This document shows, piece by piece, positions 32,366 to 40,729 of a stretch of DNA of 64,000 bases. Each line of letters starts with the position of its first letter. Positions within the stretch are counted from its first letter, which is position 1. The notes beneath the pieces are model-generated. The model worked only from the letters and a program-made list of their open reading frames with translations. It ran no database searches and was not told the origin of the DNA. This stretch comes from Azospirillum tabaci (GTDB taxonomy: Bacteria > Pseudomonadota > Alphaproteobacteria > Azospirillales > Azospirillaceae), in NCBI RefSeq assembly GCF_014596085.1, contig NZ_JACCJY010000001.1:580601-644600 (forward strand). Reading direction: 5' to 3'. The translations under genes and the position numbers were made by a program.

Positions 32366-32755
32366 ATGCCCCTGAAACCCATCGAGCACGCCGACGCCGC
32401 TCCCGAGGTGCGCGCCGTCTACGACGACATCAAGACGGCCCGCAGCGTGCCGGACGTCAACAATTTCTGGAAGATGGCCGCCCATCACCCGCCCACGCTG
32501 AAGCGCACCTGGGAGAGCCTGAAGGAGGTGATGGCCCCCGGCGCGCTGGACCCGTTGGTGAAGGAGATGATCTTCGTCGCGGTCAGCGTGACCAACGGCT
32601 GCGATTATTGCATCCGCTCGCACGAGGCCGCGGCGCGGCGGGCCGGGATGACCGACGCCCAGTTCGGCGAATTGATGGCCGTCATCGGCATGGCCAACGA
32701 GACCAACCGCCTCGCCAAGGGCTATCAGGTGGAGATCGACGAGGCGCTGAAGTAA
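32366..32755 (+). CDS. AhpD-like / carboxymuconolactone decarboxylase-family protein
   Basis: The 129-residue protein has the AhpD-type peroxidase motif VTNGCDYCIRSHEAAARRAG, with the redox Cys-x-x-Cys and the following His near residues 71-78. It lies within the carboxymuconolactone decarboxylase fold; peroxidase-related members reduce organic peroxides with a disulfide reductant. The start ATG at 32366 follows a GGAGA sequence; an ATG at 32333 is an alternative. It diverges from the kinase with about 250 bp between and shares no operon with a peroxiredoxin. Confidence 0.85.
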   Translation: MPLKPIEHADAAPEVRAVYDDIKTARSVPDVNNFWKMAAHHPPTLKRTWESLKEVMAPGALDPLVKEMIFVAVSVTNGCDYCIRSHEAAARRAGMTDAQFGELMAVIGMANETNRLAKGYQVEIDEALK

Positions 32756-32759
32756 CCCG

Positions 32760-33173
32760 TCACGCGATGTCGTCGAGGGCGTCCTCCAGCGACGGGTAGA
32801 TGCCCTCGGCCAGCGAGCCGTCGACCCTCACCGGCCGGGGCAGGACGGCCACGGCGTCCAGCGCGCCGCGCAGCGTCAGGCCGGTGACCTCCACGAAGCC
32901 GCCGCGGTTGCCGTAGCGCCCGGCGGTCCATTCCGCCCGGTCGGGGTCGCCGGACAGCCGCCCGTTGCAGGTGATCATCTCGTGGGTGTCGTCGCCGCCG
33001 CGCCGGTTCCAGGCCATGCCGCCGCCCACGCCGCTTCCGATGTCGCGCGGGCGGAAGCCGTGGGGCTGGAGCAGGTCGCGCACCGCGCGGGACACCACGA
33101 CGGCCTTGGGATCGATCTCCGTGCCCACCGGGCCGCCCGCCGCCTGGGGTTCCTGTCCGATCGCCTGTTCCAT
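32760..33173 (-). CDS. Hypothetical protein (137 aa)
   Basis: I do not recognise this 137-residue cytoplasmic protein. The N-terminal region is hydrophilic, followed by VVVSRAVRDLLQPHGFRP, a Gly-rich stretch (GSGVGGGMAWNRRGGDD) and a C-terminal part with VTGLTLRGALDAVAVLPRPVRVDGSLAEGIYPSLEDALDDI, which looks like a small alpha/beta fold. No signal peptide or membrane segment is visible. It ends 4 bp from the convergent AhpD-like gene and lies just downstream of the tRNA-Pro cassette, in the same direction but beyond their terminators. Confidence 0.6.
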   Translation of the reverse strand: MEQAIGQEPQAAGGPVGTEIDPKAVVVSRAVRDLLQPHGFRPRDIGSGVGGGMAWNRRGGDDTHEMITCNGRLSGDPDRAEWTAGRYGNRGGFVEVTGLTLRGALDAVAVLPRPVRVDGSLAEGIYPSLEDALDDIA

Positions 33174-33247
33174 GGGTCCGCTCCCCGTCTGTGTCGCTTC
33201 CAAAGGGACAACAGGCGGGAGCGCGACCTGTGCCGCAGCGGTGGGGC

Positions 33248-33285
33248 GGAAAAGCGAAAGGGCCGATGCGTTGCCACATCGGCCC
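33248..33285 (-). terminator. Terminator of tRNA-Pro copy 1
   Basis: On the minus strand GGGCCGATG and CATCGGCCC (33260-33285) form a 9-bp stem followed by TTTCGCTTTT. It starts about 10 nt after the tRNA 3' end. Confidence 0.85.
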
Positions 33286-33294
33286 TTTTCGTAC

Positions 33295-33371
33295 TGGTCG
33301 GAGAGAGAGGATTCGAACCTCCGGCCCCTGCCTCCCGAAAGCAGTGCTCTACCAGGCTGAGCTACTCTCCG
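33295..33371 (-). tRNA. tRNA-Pro (anticodon CGG), copy 1
   Basis: The 77-nt cloverleaf has acceptor stem CGGAGAG/CTCTCCG, D arm GCTC...GAGC, anticodon stem CTGCT/GGCAG with loop TTCGGGA (anticodon CGG, reading CCG), T-loop GGTTCGAATC and an encoded 3' CCA. It is identical to copy 2 over the mature tRNA. It has its own promoter and terminator. Confidence 0.96.
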
Positions 33372-33413
33372 GTCCAATCGGTGCCGCCGTTGCCAGCGTC
33401 GCCGTGGGCCGGG

Positions 33414-33442
33414 TGTATAGACCCTTTGCCCGTGGCCTGCAA
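33414..33442 (-). promoter_or_regulatory. Promoter of tRNA-Pro copy 1
   Basis: Minus-strand TTGCAG (33437-33442) and TATACA (33414-33419) are 17 bp apart; transcription would begin about 35 nt before the tRNA 5' end. Confidence 0.75.
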
Positions 33443-33516
33443 TGGGAATAAGCGGCATTTGCGGAATGTTTTTTTGCCGGGGGCGAAAGCCGGCACAATT
33501 GGCGGCGGGCCGGGCC

Positions 33517-33554
33517 GGAAAAGCGAAAGGGCCGATGCGTCGCCGCATCGGCCC
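33517..33554 (-). terminator. Terminator of tRNA-Pro copy 2
   Basis: GGGCCGATGCG and CGCATCGGCCC (33529-33554) form a longer version of the copy 1 stem and are followed by TTTCGCTTTTCC on the minus strand. Confidence 0.85.
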
Positions 33555-33561
33555 TTCGTAC

Positions 33562-33638
33562 TGGTCGGAGAGAGAGGATTCGAACCTCCGGCCCCTGCCT
33601 CCCGAAAGCAGTGCTCTACCAGGCTGAGCTACTCTCCG
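33562..33638 (-). tRNA. tRNA-Pro (anticodon CGG), copy 2
   Basis: This 77-nt copy is identical to the tRNA at 33295-33371, including the CGG anticodon and encoded CCA. It is the upstream member of the tandem pair. Confidence 0.96.
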
Positions 33639-33679
33639 GTCCGTCGGTGTCGCCGTGGCCGGCGTCACCGTGGGCCGCG

Positions 33680-33708
33680 TATATAGCCGCTCGAACCGGG
33701 GGCTGCAA
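33680..33708 (-). promoter_or_regulatory. Promoter of tRNA-Pro copy 2
   Basis: TTGCAG (33703-33708) and TATATA (33680-33685) are separated by 17 bp on the minus strand, the same arrangement as for copy 1. Confidence 0.78.
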
Positions 33709-33747
33709 CGTGAAAATCATCCCCCGCGGCGAAAAAGTTCCCAAAGC

Positions 33748-34776
33748 TTAGAAATCGCGCTCGATCACGAAATCCAGCACCTCCAGCAGGGCGGCCTTCA
33801 CCGGCGTGTCCGGGAACAGGCCCAGCGCGTCGCGCGCGATGGAGCCGTAGTGGCGCGCGCGCTCCACCGTGTCCTTCAGCGCGTTGTGCTTGGCCATCAG
33901 TTCCTGGGCGCGCTCCAGGTCGCCCTCCTGCTGGTCCAGCTCCTCCATGGTGCGGCGCCAGAAGGCCCGCTCCTCGTCGTTGCCGCGGCGGAAGGCCAGC
34001 ACGACGGGCAGGGTGATCTTGCCTTCGCGGAAATCGTCGCCGACCGTCTTGCCCAGCTTCGCCTGGAAGGCCGAGTAGTCCAGCACGTCGTCGACGAGCT
34101 GGAAGGCGATGCCCAGGTTCATGCCGTAGTCGTAGAGCGCCAGCTCCTCCGCCTGCGGGCGGGCGGCCACCACGGCGCCGACGCGGCAGGCGGCGGCGAA
34201 CAGCTCCGCCGTCTTGGCCTTGATGACCTCCAGATAGGCCTGCTCGCTGGTTTCGGTGTCGTTGGTGGTGCGCAGCTGCAGCACCTCGCCCTCGGCGATC
34301 ACCGCGGACGCCTTGGACAGGATGCGCAGCACGTCCAGCGACCCGACCTCCACCATCAGCTCGAAGCTGCGGGAGAACAGGAAGTCGCCGACCAGCACGC
34401 TGGCCTTGTTTCCGAACACCGCGTTGGCCGAGGCGAGGCCGCGGCGCAGGTCGCTCTCGTCCACGACGTCGTCGTGCAGCAGGGTGGCGGTGTGGATGAA
34501 CTCCACCACCGCGGCCAGCATCTTGTGGTCCTCGCCCTTGTAGCCGCACAGCTCGGCGGCGGCGAGGGTGAGGACGGGGCGCAGGCGCTTGCCGCCGGCG
34601 GCGATGAGGTAGCCGGCAAGCTGCGGGATCATCTCCACGGACGAATGCATCCGCTGGACGATGATCTCGTTGACCGCGCTCAGGTCATCGGCCACCAGGG
34701 CGGTCAGATCGTCGAGCGGGGTGGACTTCCGCCGTTTCGGCTCGAGGTTGGTCACGACCGCCAAGGTCGACTCCAA
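33748..34776 (-). CDS. ispB: Polyprenyl diphosphate synthase (quinone side chain)
   Basis: The 342-residue all-helical enzyme extends farnesyl diphosphate with isopentenyl diphosphate to make the ubiquinone side chain; alphaproteobacteria generally make a C50 chain. It has GGKRLRPVLTL, the first Asp-rich motif LLHDDVVDESDLRRG, the second FQLVDDVLDYS, and GKTVGDDFREGKITLP. Residues before the first Asp motif (AAVVEFIHTAT) are small, which allows long products. The 100 bp before the divergent DUF2007 gene holds the promoters for both. Chain length cannot be decided from sequence alone. Confidence 0.93.
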   Translation of the reverse strand: MESTLAVVTNLEPKRRKSTPLDDLTALVADDLSAVNEIIVQRMHSSVEMIPQLAGYLIAAGGKRLRPVLTLAAAELCGYKGEDHKMLAAVVEFIHTATLLHDDVVDESDLRRGLASANAVFGNKASVLVGDFLFSRSFELMVEVGSLDVLRILSKASAVIAEGEVLQLRTTNDTETSEQAYLEVIKAKTAELFAAACRVGAVVAARPQAEELALYDYGMNLGIAFQLVDDVLDYSAFQAKLGKTVGDDFREGKITLPVVLAFRRGNDEERAFWRRTMEELDQQEGDLERAQELMAKHNALKDTVERARHYGSIARDALGLFPDTPVKAALLEVLDFVIERDF

Positions 34777-34874
34777 TGATGATTGACGTGACGAATTCCG
34801 GCAGGGAGCATAACGGCATAGCCTCTTCGGTCAAGCCCGCAAGGCGTTTAAGGGCACAGAACAGCCGGGATTTC

Positions 34875-35090
34875 ATGAAGGAACTGCTGCGCACCACCGA
34901 TCCGGTCCGCCTGAGCTGGCTTCTGGCCCTGCTGGCCGATGCGGGAATCGAGGGGATCGTGCTGGACACCCACACCAGCATCCTGGAGGGCTCCATCGGC
35001 GCCATCCCCCGCCGCCTGATGGTGGCCGAGGAGGATCATGCCGCCGCCTGCCGCCTGCTGCGCGACGCCGGGGAGGAGTTGGGGGCGTGA
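34875..35090 (+). CDS. DUF2007-family small protein
   Basis: The 71-residue protein starts with MKELLRTTDPVRLSWLLALLADAGIEGIVLD and ends VAEEDHAAACRLLRDAGEELGA, the pattern of DUF2007 (putative signal-transducing or PII-like small proteins). The ATG at 34875 is chosen because the family starts there; the frame is open 33 codons earlier. Its stop overlaps the GTG start of the methyltransferase gene, so the two are translationally coupled. The function of the family is not established. Confidence 0.8.
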   Translation: MKELLRTTDPVRLSWLLALLADAGIEGIVLDTHTSILEGSIGAIPRRLMVAEEDHAAACRLLRDAGEELGA

Positions 35091-35836
35091 CGATGGAGAG
35101 CGACGCGGCGTTCGACACGCTTCTCAACGGGCGCGTTCGCCTGCACCAGCCGCAGGCCGGCTATCGCGCTGCCATCGACCCCGTGCTTCTCGCCGCCGTC
35201 ACCGCCGCTGAAGCGGGAGAACGGGTGCTGGACGTCGGCACCGGCACCGGGGCCGCGGCGCTCTGCCTCGCCGTCCGTGTGCCGGGCGTGACGATCGCCG
35301 GGCTGGAGAAGCGGGCGGAGGCGGCGGACGTCGCGCGGCGCAACGCCGCACTCAACGGCGTGGAGGGCCGAGTGACGGTCCTCGACGGCGATCTGCTGGC
35401 CCCGCCGCCGGAGCTGATTCCCGGAACCTTCGACCGGGTGATGATGAACCCCCCCTACCTGCGCGCCGGGGCGGCCAGCGTGCCGCCCGACCCCTGGAAG
35501 GCCGCCGCCAACGTGGAGGGGGAGGCGGGGCTGACCGATTGGGTGCGCTTCGCCGCCGCGATGCTGAAGCCGCGCGGCACGCTGACCATGGTCCACCGGG
35601 CCGACCGGGTGGACGAGATCCTGGCCGCTCTCCACGGCGCCCGATTCGGCTCCCTTCTGCTCGTTCCGCTCTGGCCGAAGGCCGGAGAGGAGGCGCGACG
35701 CATCCTGCTGAGCGCGCAAAAGGGAGGGCGGTCGCCCGCGCGATTCGCCGCCGGGCTGGTGCTGCACGGTCCTGACGGTGCCTACAGCGCGCAGGCGCAG
35801 CGGATTCTGCGCGACATGGAGCCATTGATCGCTTAA
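35087..35836 (+). CDS. TrmN6-like tRNA (adenine-N6)-methyltransferase
   Basis: The 249-residue protein is a class I SAM methyltransferase with VLDVGTGTGAAALCLA, GLEKRAEAADVARRNA, and the adenine-N6 motif MMNPPYLRAG (NPPY). The N-terminal LHQPQAGYRAAIDPVLLAA matches TrmN6/YfiC, which modifies A37 of tRNA1Val. A GTG at 35087, eight nt after a GGAGGAG sequence, is the preferred start; an ATG at 35093 is also possible. It overlaps the DUF2007 stop by 4 bp and is followed by the S49 peptidase gene on the same strand. Confidence 0.85.
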   Translation: MTMESDAAFDTLLNGRVRLHQPQAGYRAAIDPVLLAAVTAAEAGERVLDVGTGTGAAALCLAVRVPGVTIAGLEKRAEAADVARRNAALNGVEGRVTVLDGDLLAPPPELIPGTFDRVMMNPPYLRAGAASVPPDPWKAAANVEGEAGLTDWVRFAAAMLKPRGTLTMVHRADRVDEILAALHGARFGSLLLVPLWPKAGEEARRILLSAQKGGRSPARFAAGLVLHGPDGAYSAQAQRILRDMEPLIA

Positions 35837-35881
35837 GTCGGCGCTTTTAATCCAGCCTCAGCGCCACCATTTCAACCGGCG

Positions 35882-36760
35882 ATGAACATGACGAAGCTGC
35901 TCGCCAAACTCCCGTTCGGCCCCTGGCGCGACGCCGGGCCGATCGTGTCCGTTCTCCGCCTGTCCGGTGTCATCGGTCAGGCCGGAGCCTTCCGTCAGGG
36001 TCTGACCATGTCCAGCATGGCCGGGCTGATCGAACGCGCCTTCGCGCCGAAGACGCAGGCGGCGGTGGCGCTGGTCGTCAACTCGCCGGGCGGATCGCCC
36101 GTCCAGTCGGCGCTGATCGCCAAGCGCATCCGCGACCTCGCCACCGAAAAGAAGGTGCCGGTCTTCGCCTTCTGCGAGGACGCGGCGGCGTCCGGCGGCT
36201 ATTGGCTGGCCTGCGCGGCGGACGAGATCTGGGCGGACGAGAGCAGCATCCTGGGCTCCATCGGGGTGGTGTCCTCGGGCTTCGGCGCGCACGAGTTCAT
36301 CCAGCGCTTCGGCATCGAGCGTCGGCTCTACACCGCGGGCGACAAGAAGGTAATCCTCGACCCCTTCTCGCCGGAGCGGGAGGACGGGGTCGCCCATCTG
36401 AAGGCGATCCAGGCGGAGATCCACGACGCCTTCAAGGCGATGGTGCGCGACCGCCGCGGCGCCCGCCTGTCGGGGCCGGAGGAGGAGCTGTTCTCCGGTG
36501 CCTTCTGGGCGGGGCGGCGGGCTCTGGAACTCGGGCTGATCGACGGCATCGGCGACCTGCGCACCGTGCTGCGGGGCCGCTTCGGCGAGAAGGTCCGGCT
36601 GCGCGTGGTGCAGGAGGACCGGCGCTGGTTCCGCCGCATGGGCTTCCGTGTGGAGGCACCGGTGGGCACGACCGCGCTGGACCGTCTCGCGGCCGACCTC
36701 CCGGCGGCGGCGCTGGCCGCCGTGGAGGAACGCGCGCTCTGGTCGCGCTACGGCCTGTGA
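35882..36760 (+). CDS. S49-family serine peptidase (SohB/SppA-like)
   Basis: The 292-residue protein has the S49 core: LVVNSPGGSPVQS, the nucleophile Ser in EDAAASGGYWLACAADE, ILGSIGVVS, and the general-base Lys in the GDKKVILDPF region. It lacks the tandem domain of long SppA, and I see no clear N-terminal membrane anchor or signal peptide. Such short S49 peptidases degrade signal peptides or other membrane-released fragments. The start follows the methyltransferase gene by 45 bp. A cytoplasmic location is inferred from the lack of a leader. Confidence 0.87.
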   Translation: MNMTKLLAKLPFGPWRDAGPIVSVLRLSGVIGQAGAFRQGLTMSSMAGLIERAFAPKTQAAVALVVNSPGGSPVQSALIAKRIRDLATEKKVPVFAFCEDAAASGGYWLACAADEIWADESSILGSIGVVSSGFGAHEFIQRFGIERRLYTAGDKKVILDPFSPEREDGVAHLKAIQAEIHDAFKAMVRDRRGARLSGPEEELFSGAFWAGRRALELGLIDGIGDLRTVLRGRFGEKVRLRVVQEDRRWFRRMGFRVEAPVGTTALDRLAADLPAAALAAVEERALWSRYGL

Positions 36761-36768
36761 GCCGGCTG

Positions 36769-36996
36769 TTACTGGGTCACCTCGCGCAGGCGTTCGGACG
36801 GGGGCGGGACCGGCTCGCCGGTGCGGCGGGCGTTCTCGATCCAGGCGGCGATGGCGTCAAGCGCCGCCGTGCTGGCGTCGGCGGGGGTGGCGCCGCCCGC
36901 GGTGCAGCCCGGCAGGTCGGGCACCTCGGCCACATAGCCGACGCCCTGTTCCGGGGGCAGGGGGCGGACAATGACCGGATAGGCGCTGGCGTTCAT
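36769..36996 (-). CDS. HicB-like antitoxin-family protein (solitary)
   Basis: The 75-residue protein has the HicB N-terminal fold motif YPVIVRPLPPEQGVGYVAEVPDLPGCTAGGATPADA, followed by a helix ALDAIAAWIENARRTGEPVP. HicB antitoxins normally neutralise an adjacent HicA mRNA interferase, but no HicA-like ORF lies on either side within several hundred bp, and the usual C-terminal DNA-binding helix-turn-helix is missing. A GAGGAG sequence precedes the ATG at 36996. It converges with the peptidase gene (8 bp gap). Confidence 0.8.
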   Translation of the reverse strand: MNASAYPVIVRPLPPEQGVGYVAEVPDLPGCTAGGATPADASTAALDAIAAWIENARRTGEPVPPPSERLREVTQ

Positions 36997-37192
36997 AACG
37001 TTGCGTCTCCTCTGCGCACGGTTTTCATCCATTAGGTGCCGCTTCCGCTGCGGACGACAAGGATTCTTTGCGCTGGACGGGGGCTTCTTTCGATATTCGG
37101 TCTATTTTCGGCGGGTCAGCCGTTCGGGTTGAAGGGGGCCCTTGAAGGCTGCCCTTGACCGGGCCACCCCGCAGGCCCTAATCCTCCCTGCC

Positions 37193-37459
37193 ATGTTCAG
37201 TCTCTCCAAGATCCTGTTCCTGATCCTGGTGATCGGCGCCGTGTGGTTCGGCTGGCGCTGGTACAACCGCGTCGGCGCGGTCGGGCGGGAGCGCCTGCGC
37301 GAGCGGGAGCGTCGCGGCTCCGGGAAGCCCACCTCCACCAGCGGCGGCTCGCCCCAGGTGGCCGCGGAGGACATGGAGAAATGCCCGGAATGCGGCGCCT
37401 ACGTCGCCCCGCGCTCCGCCGTGGCCTGCGGCCGGCCGGTCTGTCCCTACGGTCGTTGA
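37193..37459 (+). CDS. Small zinc-ribbon membrane protein
   Basis: The 88-residue product has an N-terminal membrane helix (LSKILFLILVIGAVWFGWRWY), a basic Arg/Glu-rich linker, a Ser/Gly stretch, and a C-terminal zinc-ribbon-like KCPECGAYVAPRSAVACGRPVCPYG with four Cys. It may be a membrane-attached metal-binding adapter; the function is unknown. The ATG at 37193 places the helix first; the frame is open 17 codons earlier. It lies 88 bp upstream of glyQ. Confidence 0.7.
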   Translation: MFSLSKILFLILVIGAVWFGWRWYNRVGAVGRERLRERERRGSGKPTSTSGGSPQVAAEDMEKCPECGAYVAPRSAVACGRPVCPYGR

Positions 37460-37547
37460 ACCTTAAACCCAGGCGGGCGCTTGATTCCGGGGATTCCGCC
37501 GCGTATCGTGCGGCGCGTTTTTCCACACCAATCATAAGTGACCGCCG

Positions 37548-38435
37548 ATGGCCTCCCAGAGCGGGTCTTCCCAAGACAGCCGCGGCCTGTCCTTTCAGGC
37601 CCTGATCCTCAAGCTCCACCAGTTCTGGTCGGAGCAGGGCTGCGTGATCCTCCAGCCCTACGACATGGAGGTGGGTGCGGGCACCTTCCACCCGGCGACG
37701 ACGCTGCGCGCCCTCGGCCCGCAGCCGTGGAAGGCGGCCTATGTGCAGCCCTCGCGCCGCCCGAAGGATGGCCGCTACGGCGAGAACCCGAACCGGCTCC
37801 AGCACTATTACCAGTATCAGGTCATCCTGAAGCCCTCGCCGGCCAACCCGCAGGAGCTGTATCTGGAAAGCCTGAAGGTTCTGGGCATCGACCCGTCGCT
37901 GCACGACATCCGATTCGTCGAGGACGACTGGGAAAGCCCGACGCTGGGCGCCTGGGGCCTCGGCTGGGAGGTGTGGTGCGACGGCATGGAGGTCACCCAG
38001 TACACCTACTTCCAGCAGGTCGGCGGCATCGAGTGCGACCCGGTCGCGGTCGAGCTGACCTACGGGCTGGAGCGTCTGGCCATGTATGTGCAGGGCGTGG
38101 AGAACGTCTACGACCTGGACTTCAACGGGCAGGGCGTGACGTACGGCGACGTGTTCAAGCGCGCCGAGGTCGAGTATTCGGCCCACAACTTCGAGCACGC
38201 CAACACCGACATGCTGCTCCAGCATTTCAAGGACGCCGAGGCGGAGTGCCAGTCGCTGATCGCCAAGGGCGTCGCGCTGCCGGCCTACGACCAGTGCATC
38301 AAGGCGTCGCACCTCTTCAACCTGCTGGACGCGCGTGGCGTCATCAGCGTCGTGGAGCGCGCCGCCTACATCGGCCGCGTGCGCGCGCTGGCGAAAGCCT
38401 GCTGCGAGGCGTGGATCGCCGGGGGGGCCAAGTAA
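37548..38435 (+). CDS. glyQ: Glycyl-tRNA synthetase alpha subunit
   Basis: GlyQ is the catalytic class II subunit of the alpha2-beta2 glycyl-tRNA synthetase. The 295-residue protein begins with the [24 protein letters not shown] core ([19 protein letters not shown]) and has [31 protein letters not shown], and [20 protein letters not shown]. Motifs and length are standard. Its stop is one base before the glyS start, so the subunits are co-translated. Confidence 0.97.
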   Translation: MASQSGSSQDSRGLSFQALILKLHQFWSEQGCVILQPYDMEVGAGTFHPATTLRALGPQPWKAAYVQPSRRPKDGRYGENPNRLQHYYQYQVILKPSPANPQELYLESLKVLGIDPSLHDIRFVEDDWESPTLGAWGLGWEVWCDGMEVTQYTYFQQVGGIECDPVAVELTYGLERLAMYVQGVENVYDLDFNGQGVTYGDVFKRAEVEYSAHNFEHANTDMLLQHFKDAEAECQSLIAKGVALPAYDQCIKASHLFNLLDARGVISVVERAAYIGRVRALAKACCEAWIAGGAK

Positions 38436-38436
38436 C

Positions 38437-40524
38437 ATGCCCGAACTTCTGATCGAATTCTTCTCCGAGGAAATCCCGGCCCGCATGCAGGCGCGCGCGG
38501 CGGACGACCTCAAGCGCCTCGTCACCGAGAAGCTGGCCGCCAACGGCCTGTCCTTCGACACGGCGGAGGCCCATTCCACCCCCCGCCGCCTCGCGCTGGT
38601 GATCGACGGCCTGGCCGAGCGCACCGCCGACGTCCGCGAGGAGAAGAAGGGGCCGCGCGTCGGCTCGCCGGAGCAGGCGGTCGCCGGCTTCCTGAAGTCC
38701 GCCGGCCTGACCAGCCTGGACCAGTGCGAACAGCGCGACACCGGCAAGGGCGTCTTCTACTTCGCCGTGGCGGAGAAGAAGGGCCGCGCCACCGCAGAAG
38801 TGCTGGCCGAGATCATCCCGGCGGTCATGGGCGACTTCCCCTGGCCGAAGTCGATGCGCTGGGGGACCGGCACGGTGCGCTGGGTGCGCCCGCTGCACTC
38901 GATCATCGCGCTGTTCGGCGGCGTGGTGCTGGAGGGCTCGTTCGACCTGGGCGGAGCGCAGGGCAAGCTGGCCTTCGGCAACAGCACCCGCGGCCACCGC
39001 TTCCTGTCGCCGGACGCCTTCACGGTCGAGAGCTTCGCCGACTACAAGGCCAAGCTGCACGCCGCCCACGTCGTGCTCGACCGCGCCGAGCGCAAGGCCA
39101 AGATCAAGGCCGACGCCGAGGCGCTGGCCGCGCAGGAGGGGCTGACCCTTTCCCCCGACGACGGGCTGCTGGAGGAGGTCGCCGGCCTCGTCGAATGGCC
39201 GGTCGCCCTGGTCGGCACCATCGACGAGACGTTCATGGACGTGCCGTCGGAGGTCCTCATCACCTCCATGCGCACGCACCAGAAGTATTTCGCCCTGCTG
39301 GACAAGGCCGGGAAGATGGCGCCGCGTTTCGTCGTGGTTGCCAACACGGTGACGGCGGACGGGGGCAAGGCCATCGTCGCCGGCAACGAGCGCGTCCTGC
39401 GCGCCCGCCTGTCCGACGCCAAGTTCTTCTGGGACCAGGACCGCAAGACCAAGCTGGAAGACCGCGTGTCCAAGCTGGGCGCCATCACCTTCCACGCCAA
39501 GCTCGGCACGGTGGCGGAGAAGGTCACCCGCGTCCAGGTCCTGGCCGCGGAGATCGCCCGCGCCATCGGCGCCGACGCGGACGCCGCGACCCGCGCCGCT
39601 CTGCTGTCCAAGGCGGACCTCGTGACCGAGGTGGTCGGCGAGTTTCCCGAGGTCCAGGGCATCATGGGCCGCTACTACGCGCTGGGCGAGGGCGAGAACC
39701 CGGCGGTCGCCGAGGCCATCGCCGAGCATTACAAGCCGCTCGGCCCGTCCGATTCGTGCCCGACCGCTCCGGTGTCGGTCGCCGTGGCGCTGGCCGACAA
39801 GCTCGACACGCTGGTCGGCTTCTTCGCCATCGACGAGAAGCCCACGGGATCGAAGGACCCCTACGCGCTGCGCCGCGCCGCGCTGGGCATCATCCGGCTG
39901 ATCCTGGAGAACGGGCTGCGGCTGAACCTGACGCAGCTGTTCAAGGCCGCGCACGGCGCCTACACGGTCGGCGGTTTCGCCGCCGCCGAAGGCGTCGCCA
40001 CCGACCTGATGGCCTTCTTCGCCGACCGCCTGAAGGTCACGCTGCGCGACCAGGGCGTGCGGCATGACCTCGTGGACGCGGTGTTCGCGCTCGGCGGCGA
40101 GGACGATCTCGTCCGGCTGCTGGCCCGCGTGAAGGCGCTCCAGACCTTCGTCGGGTCGGAGGAGGGGGCGAACCTGCTCGCCGCCTACAAGCGCGCCAGC
40201 AACATCGTCCGCATCGAGGAGAAGAAGGACGGCAAGGCCTACGACCAGCCGGTCGATCCGGCCCTGCTGACGCTCGCGGAGGAAAAGGACCTCTACGGCG
40301 CCCTGTCCGGCGCCGGCGAGACGGCCCGGCCGTTGCTGGCGAAGGAGGACTTCACCGGCACCATGGCGGCGCTGGCCCGCCTGCGCGGCCCGGTGGACGC
40401 CTTCTTCGACAAGGTGACGGTGAACGCCGAGCAGGCCGACCTGCGCGCCAACCGCCTGCGCCTGCTCAGCCAGATCCGGGCGACGCTGAACGCGGTGGCG
40501 GACTTCTCGCGCATCGAGGGGTGA
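38437..40524 (+). CDS. glyS: Glycyl-tRNA synthetase beta subunit
   Basis: GlyS supplies tRNA-recognition domains to the glycyl-tRNA synthetase. The 695-residue protein starts [18 protein letters not shown], has [19 protein letters not shown] and [17 protein letters not shown] in the HD-like region, [19 protein letters not shown], and a C-terminal DALR-like anticodon-binding domain ending [22 protein letters not shown]. The ATG at 38437 is fixed by the one-base gap after glyQ; the frame is open further upstream inside glyQ. Confidence 0.96.
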   Translation: MPELLIEFFSEEIPARMQARAADDLKRLVTEKLAANGLSFDTAEAHSTPRRLALVIDGLAERTADVREEKKGPRVGSPEQAVAGFLKSAGLTSLDQCEQRDTGKGVFYFAVAEKKGRATAEVLAEIIPAVMGDFPWPKSMRWGTGTVRWVRPLHSIIALFGGVVLEGSFDLGGAQGKLAFGNSTRGHRFLSPDAFTVESFADYKAKLHAAHVVLDRAERKAKIKADAEALAAQEGLTLSPDDGLLEEVAGLVEWPVALVGTIDETFMDVPSEVLITSMRTHQKYFALLDKAGKMAPRFVVVANTVTADGGKAIVAGNERVLRARLSDAKFFWDQDRKTKLEDRVSKLGAITFHAKLGTVAEKVTRVQVLAAEIARAIGADADAATRAALLSKADLVTEVVGEFPEVQGIMGRYYALGEGENPAVAEAIAEHYKPLGPSDSCPTAPVSVAVALADKLDTLVGFFAIDEKPTGSKDPYALRRAALGIIRLILENGLRLNLTQLFKAAHGAYTVGGFAAAEGVATDLMAFFADRLKVTLRDQGVRHDLVDAVFALGGEDDLVRLLARVKALQTFVGSEEGANLLAAYKRASNIVRIEEKKDGKAYDQPVDPALLTLAEEKDLYGALSGAGETARPLLAKEDFTGTMAALARLRGPVDAFFDKVTVNAEQADLRANRLRLLSQIRATLNAVADFSRIEG

Positions 40525-40547
40525 CGGGGGAGGGGGCTGTTCTGGTT

Positions 40548-40652
40548 GCCCCCACCCTCCCACGCTTGCGCGCGGGTCCCTCCCTCCCCCGCTGCGCAGG
40601 GGAGGGAAACTTGGCCCTCCCCTGCGCAGCGGGGGAGGGTCAGGGTGGGGGC
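40548..40652. repeat. Long near-perfect inverted repeat downstream of glyS
   Basis: Inner arms of 25 nt (40582-40606 and 40615-40639) are exact reverse complements, starting CCCTCCCCCGCTGCGCAG on the left, with an 8-nt loop. Outer arms GCCCCCACCCT and AGGGTGGGGGC (40548-40558, 40642-40652) are also exact. This is a REP-like structure placed before the terminator. Confidence 0.8.
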
Positions 40653-40681
40653 CCGTCTCGGACACTTCCCACCACCCCAAC

Positions 40682-40714
40682 AAAAAAGGGGCGCCCCACC
40701 GGGCGCCCCTTTTT
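40682..40714. terminator. Bidirectional terminator between glyS and leuA
   Basis: AAAAAAGGGGCGCCC, a CACC loop and GGGCGCCCCTTTTT form a symmetric hairpin with U tracts in both directions between the convergent genes. Confidence 0.93.
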
Positions 40715-40729
40715 CTGTTCCCGAACCCC

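Noticed and set aside
33248..33708. Repeats as a CRISPR array
   Set aside because: Only two repeat units exist and each is a complete tRNA transcription unit; no cas genes are in the window.
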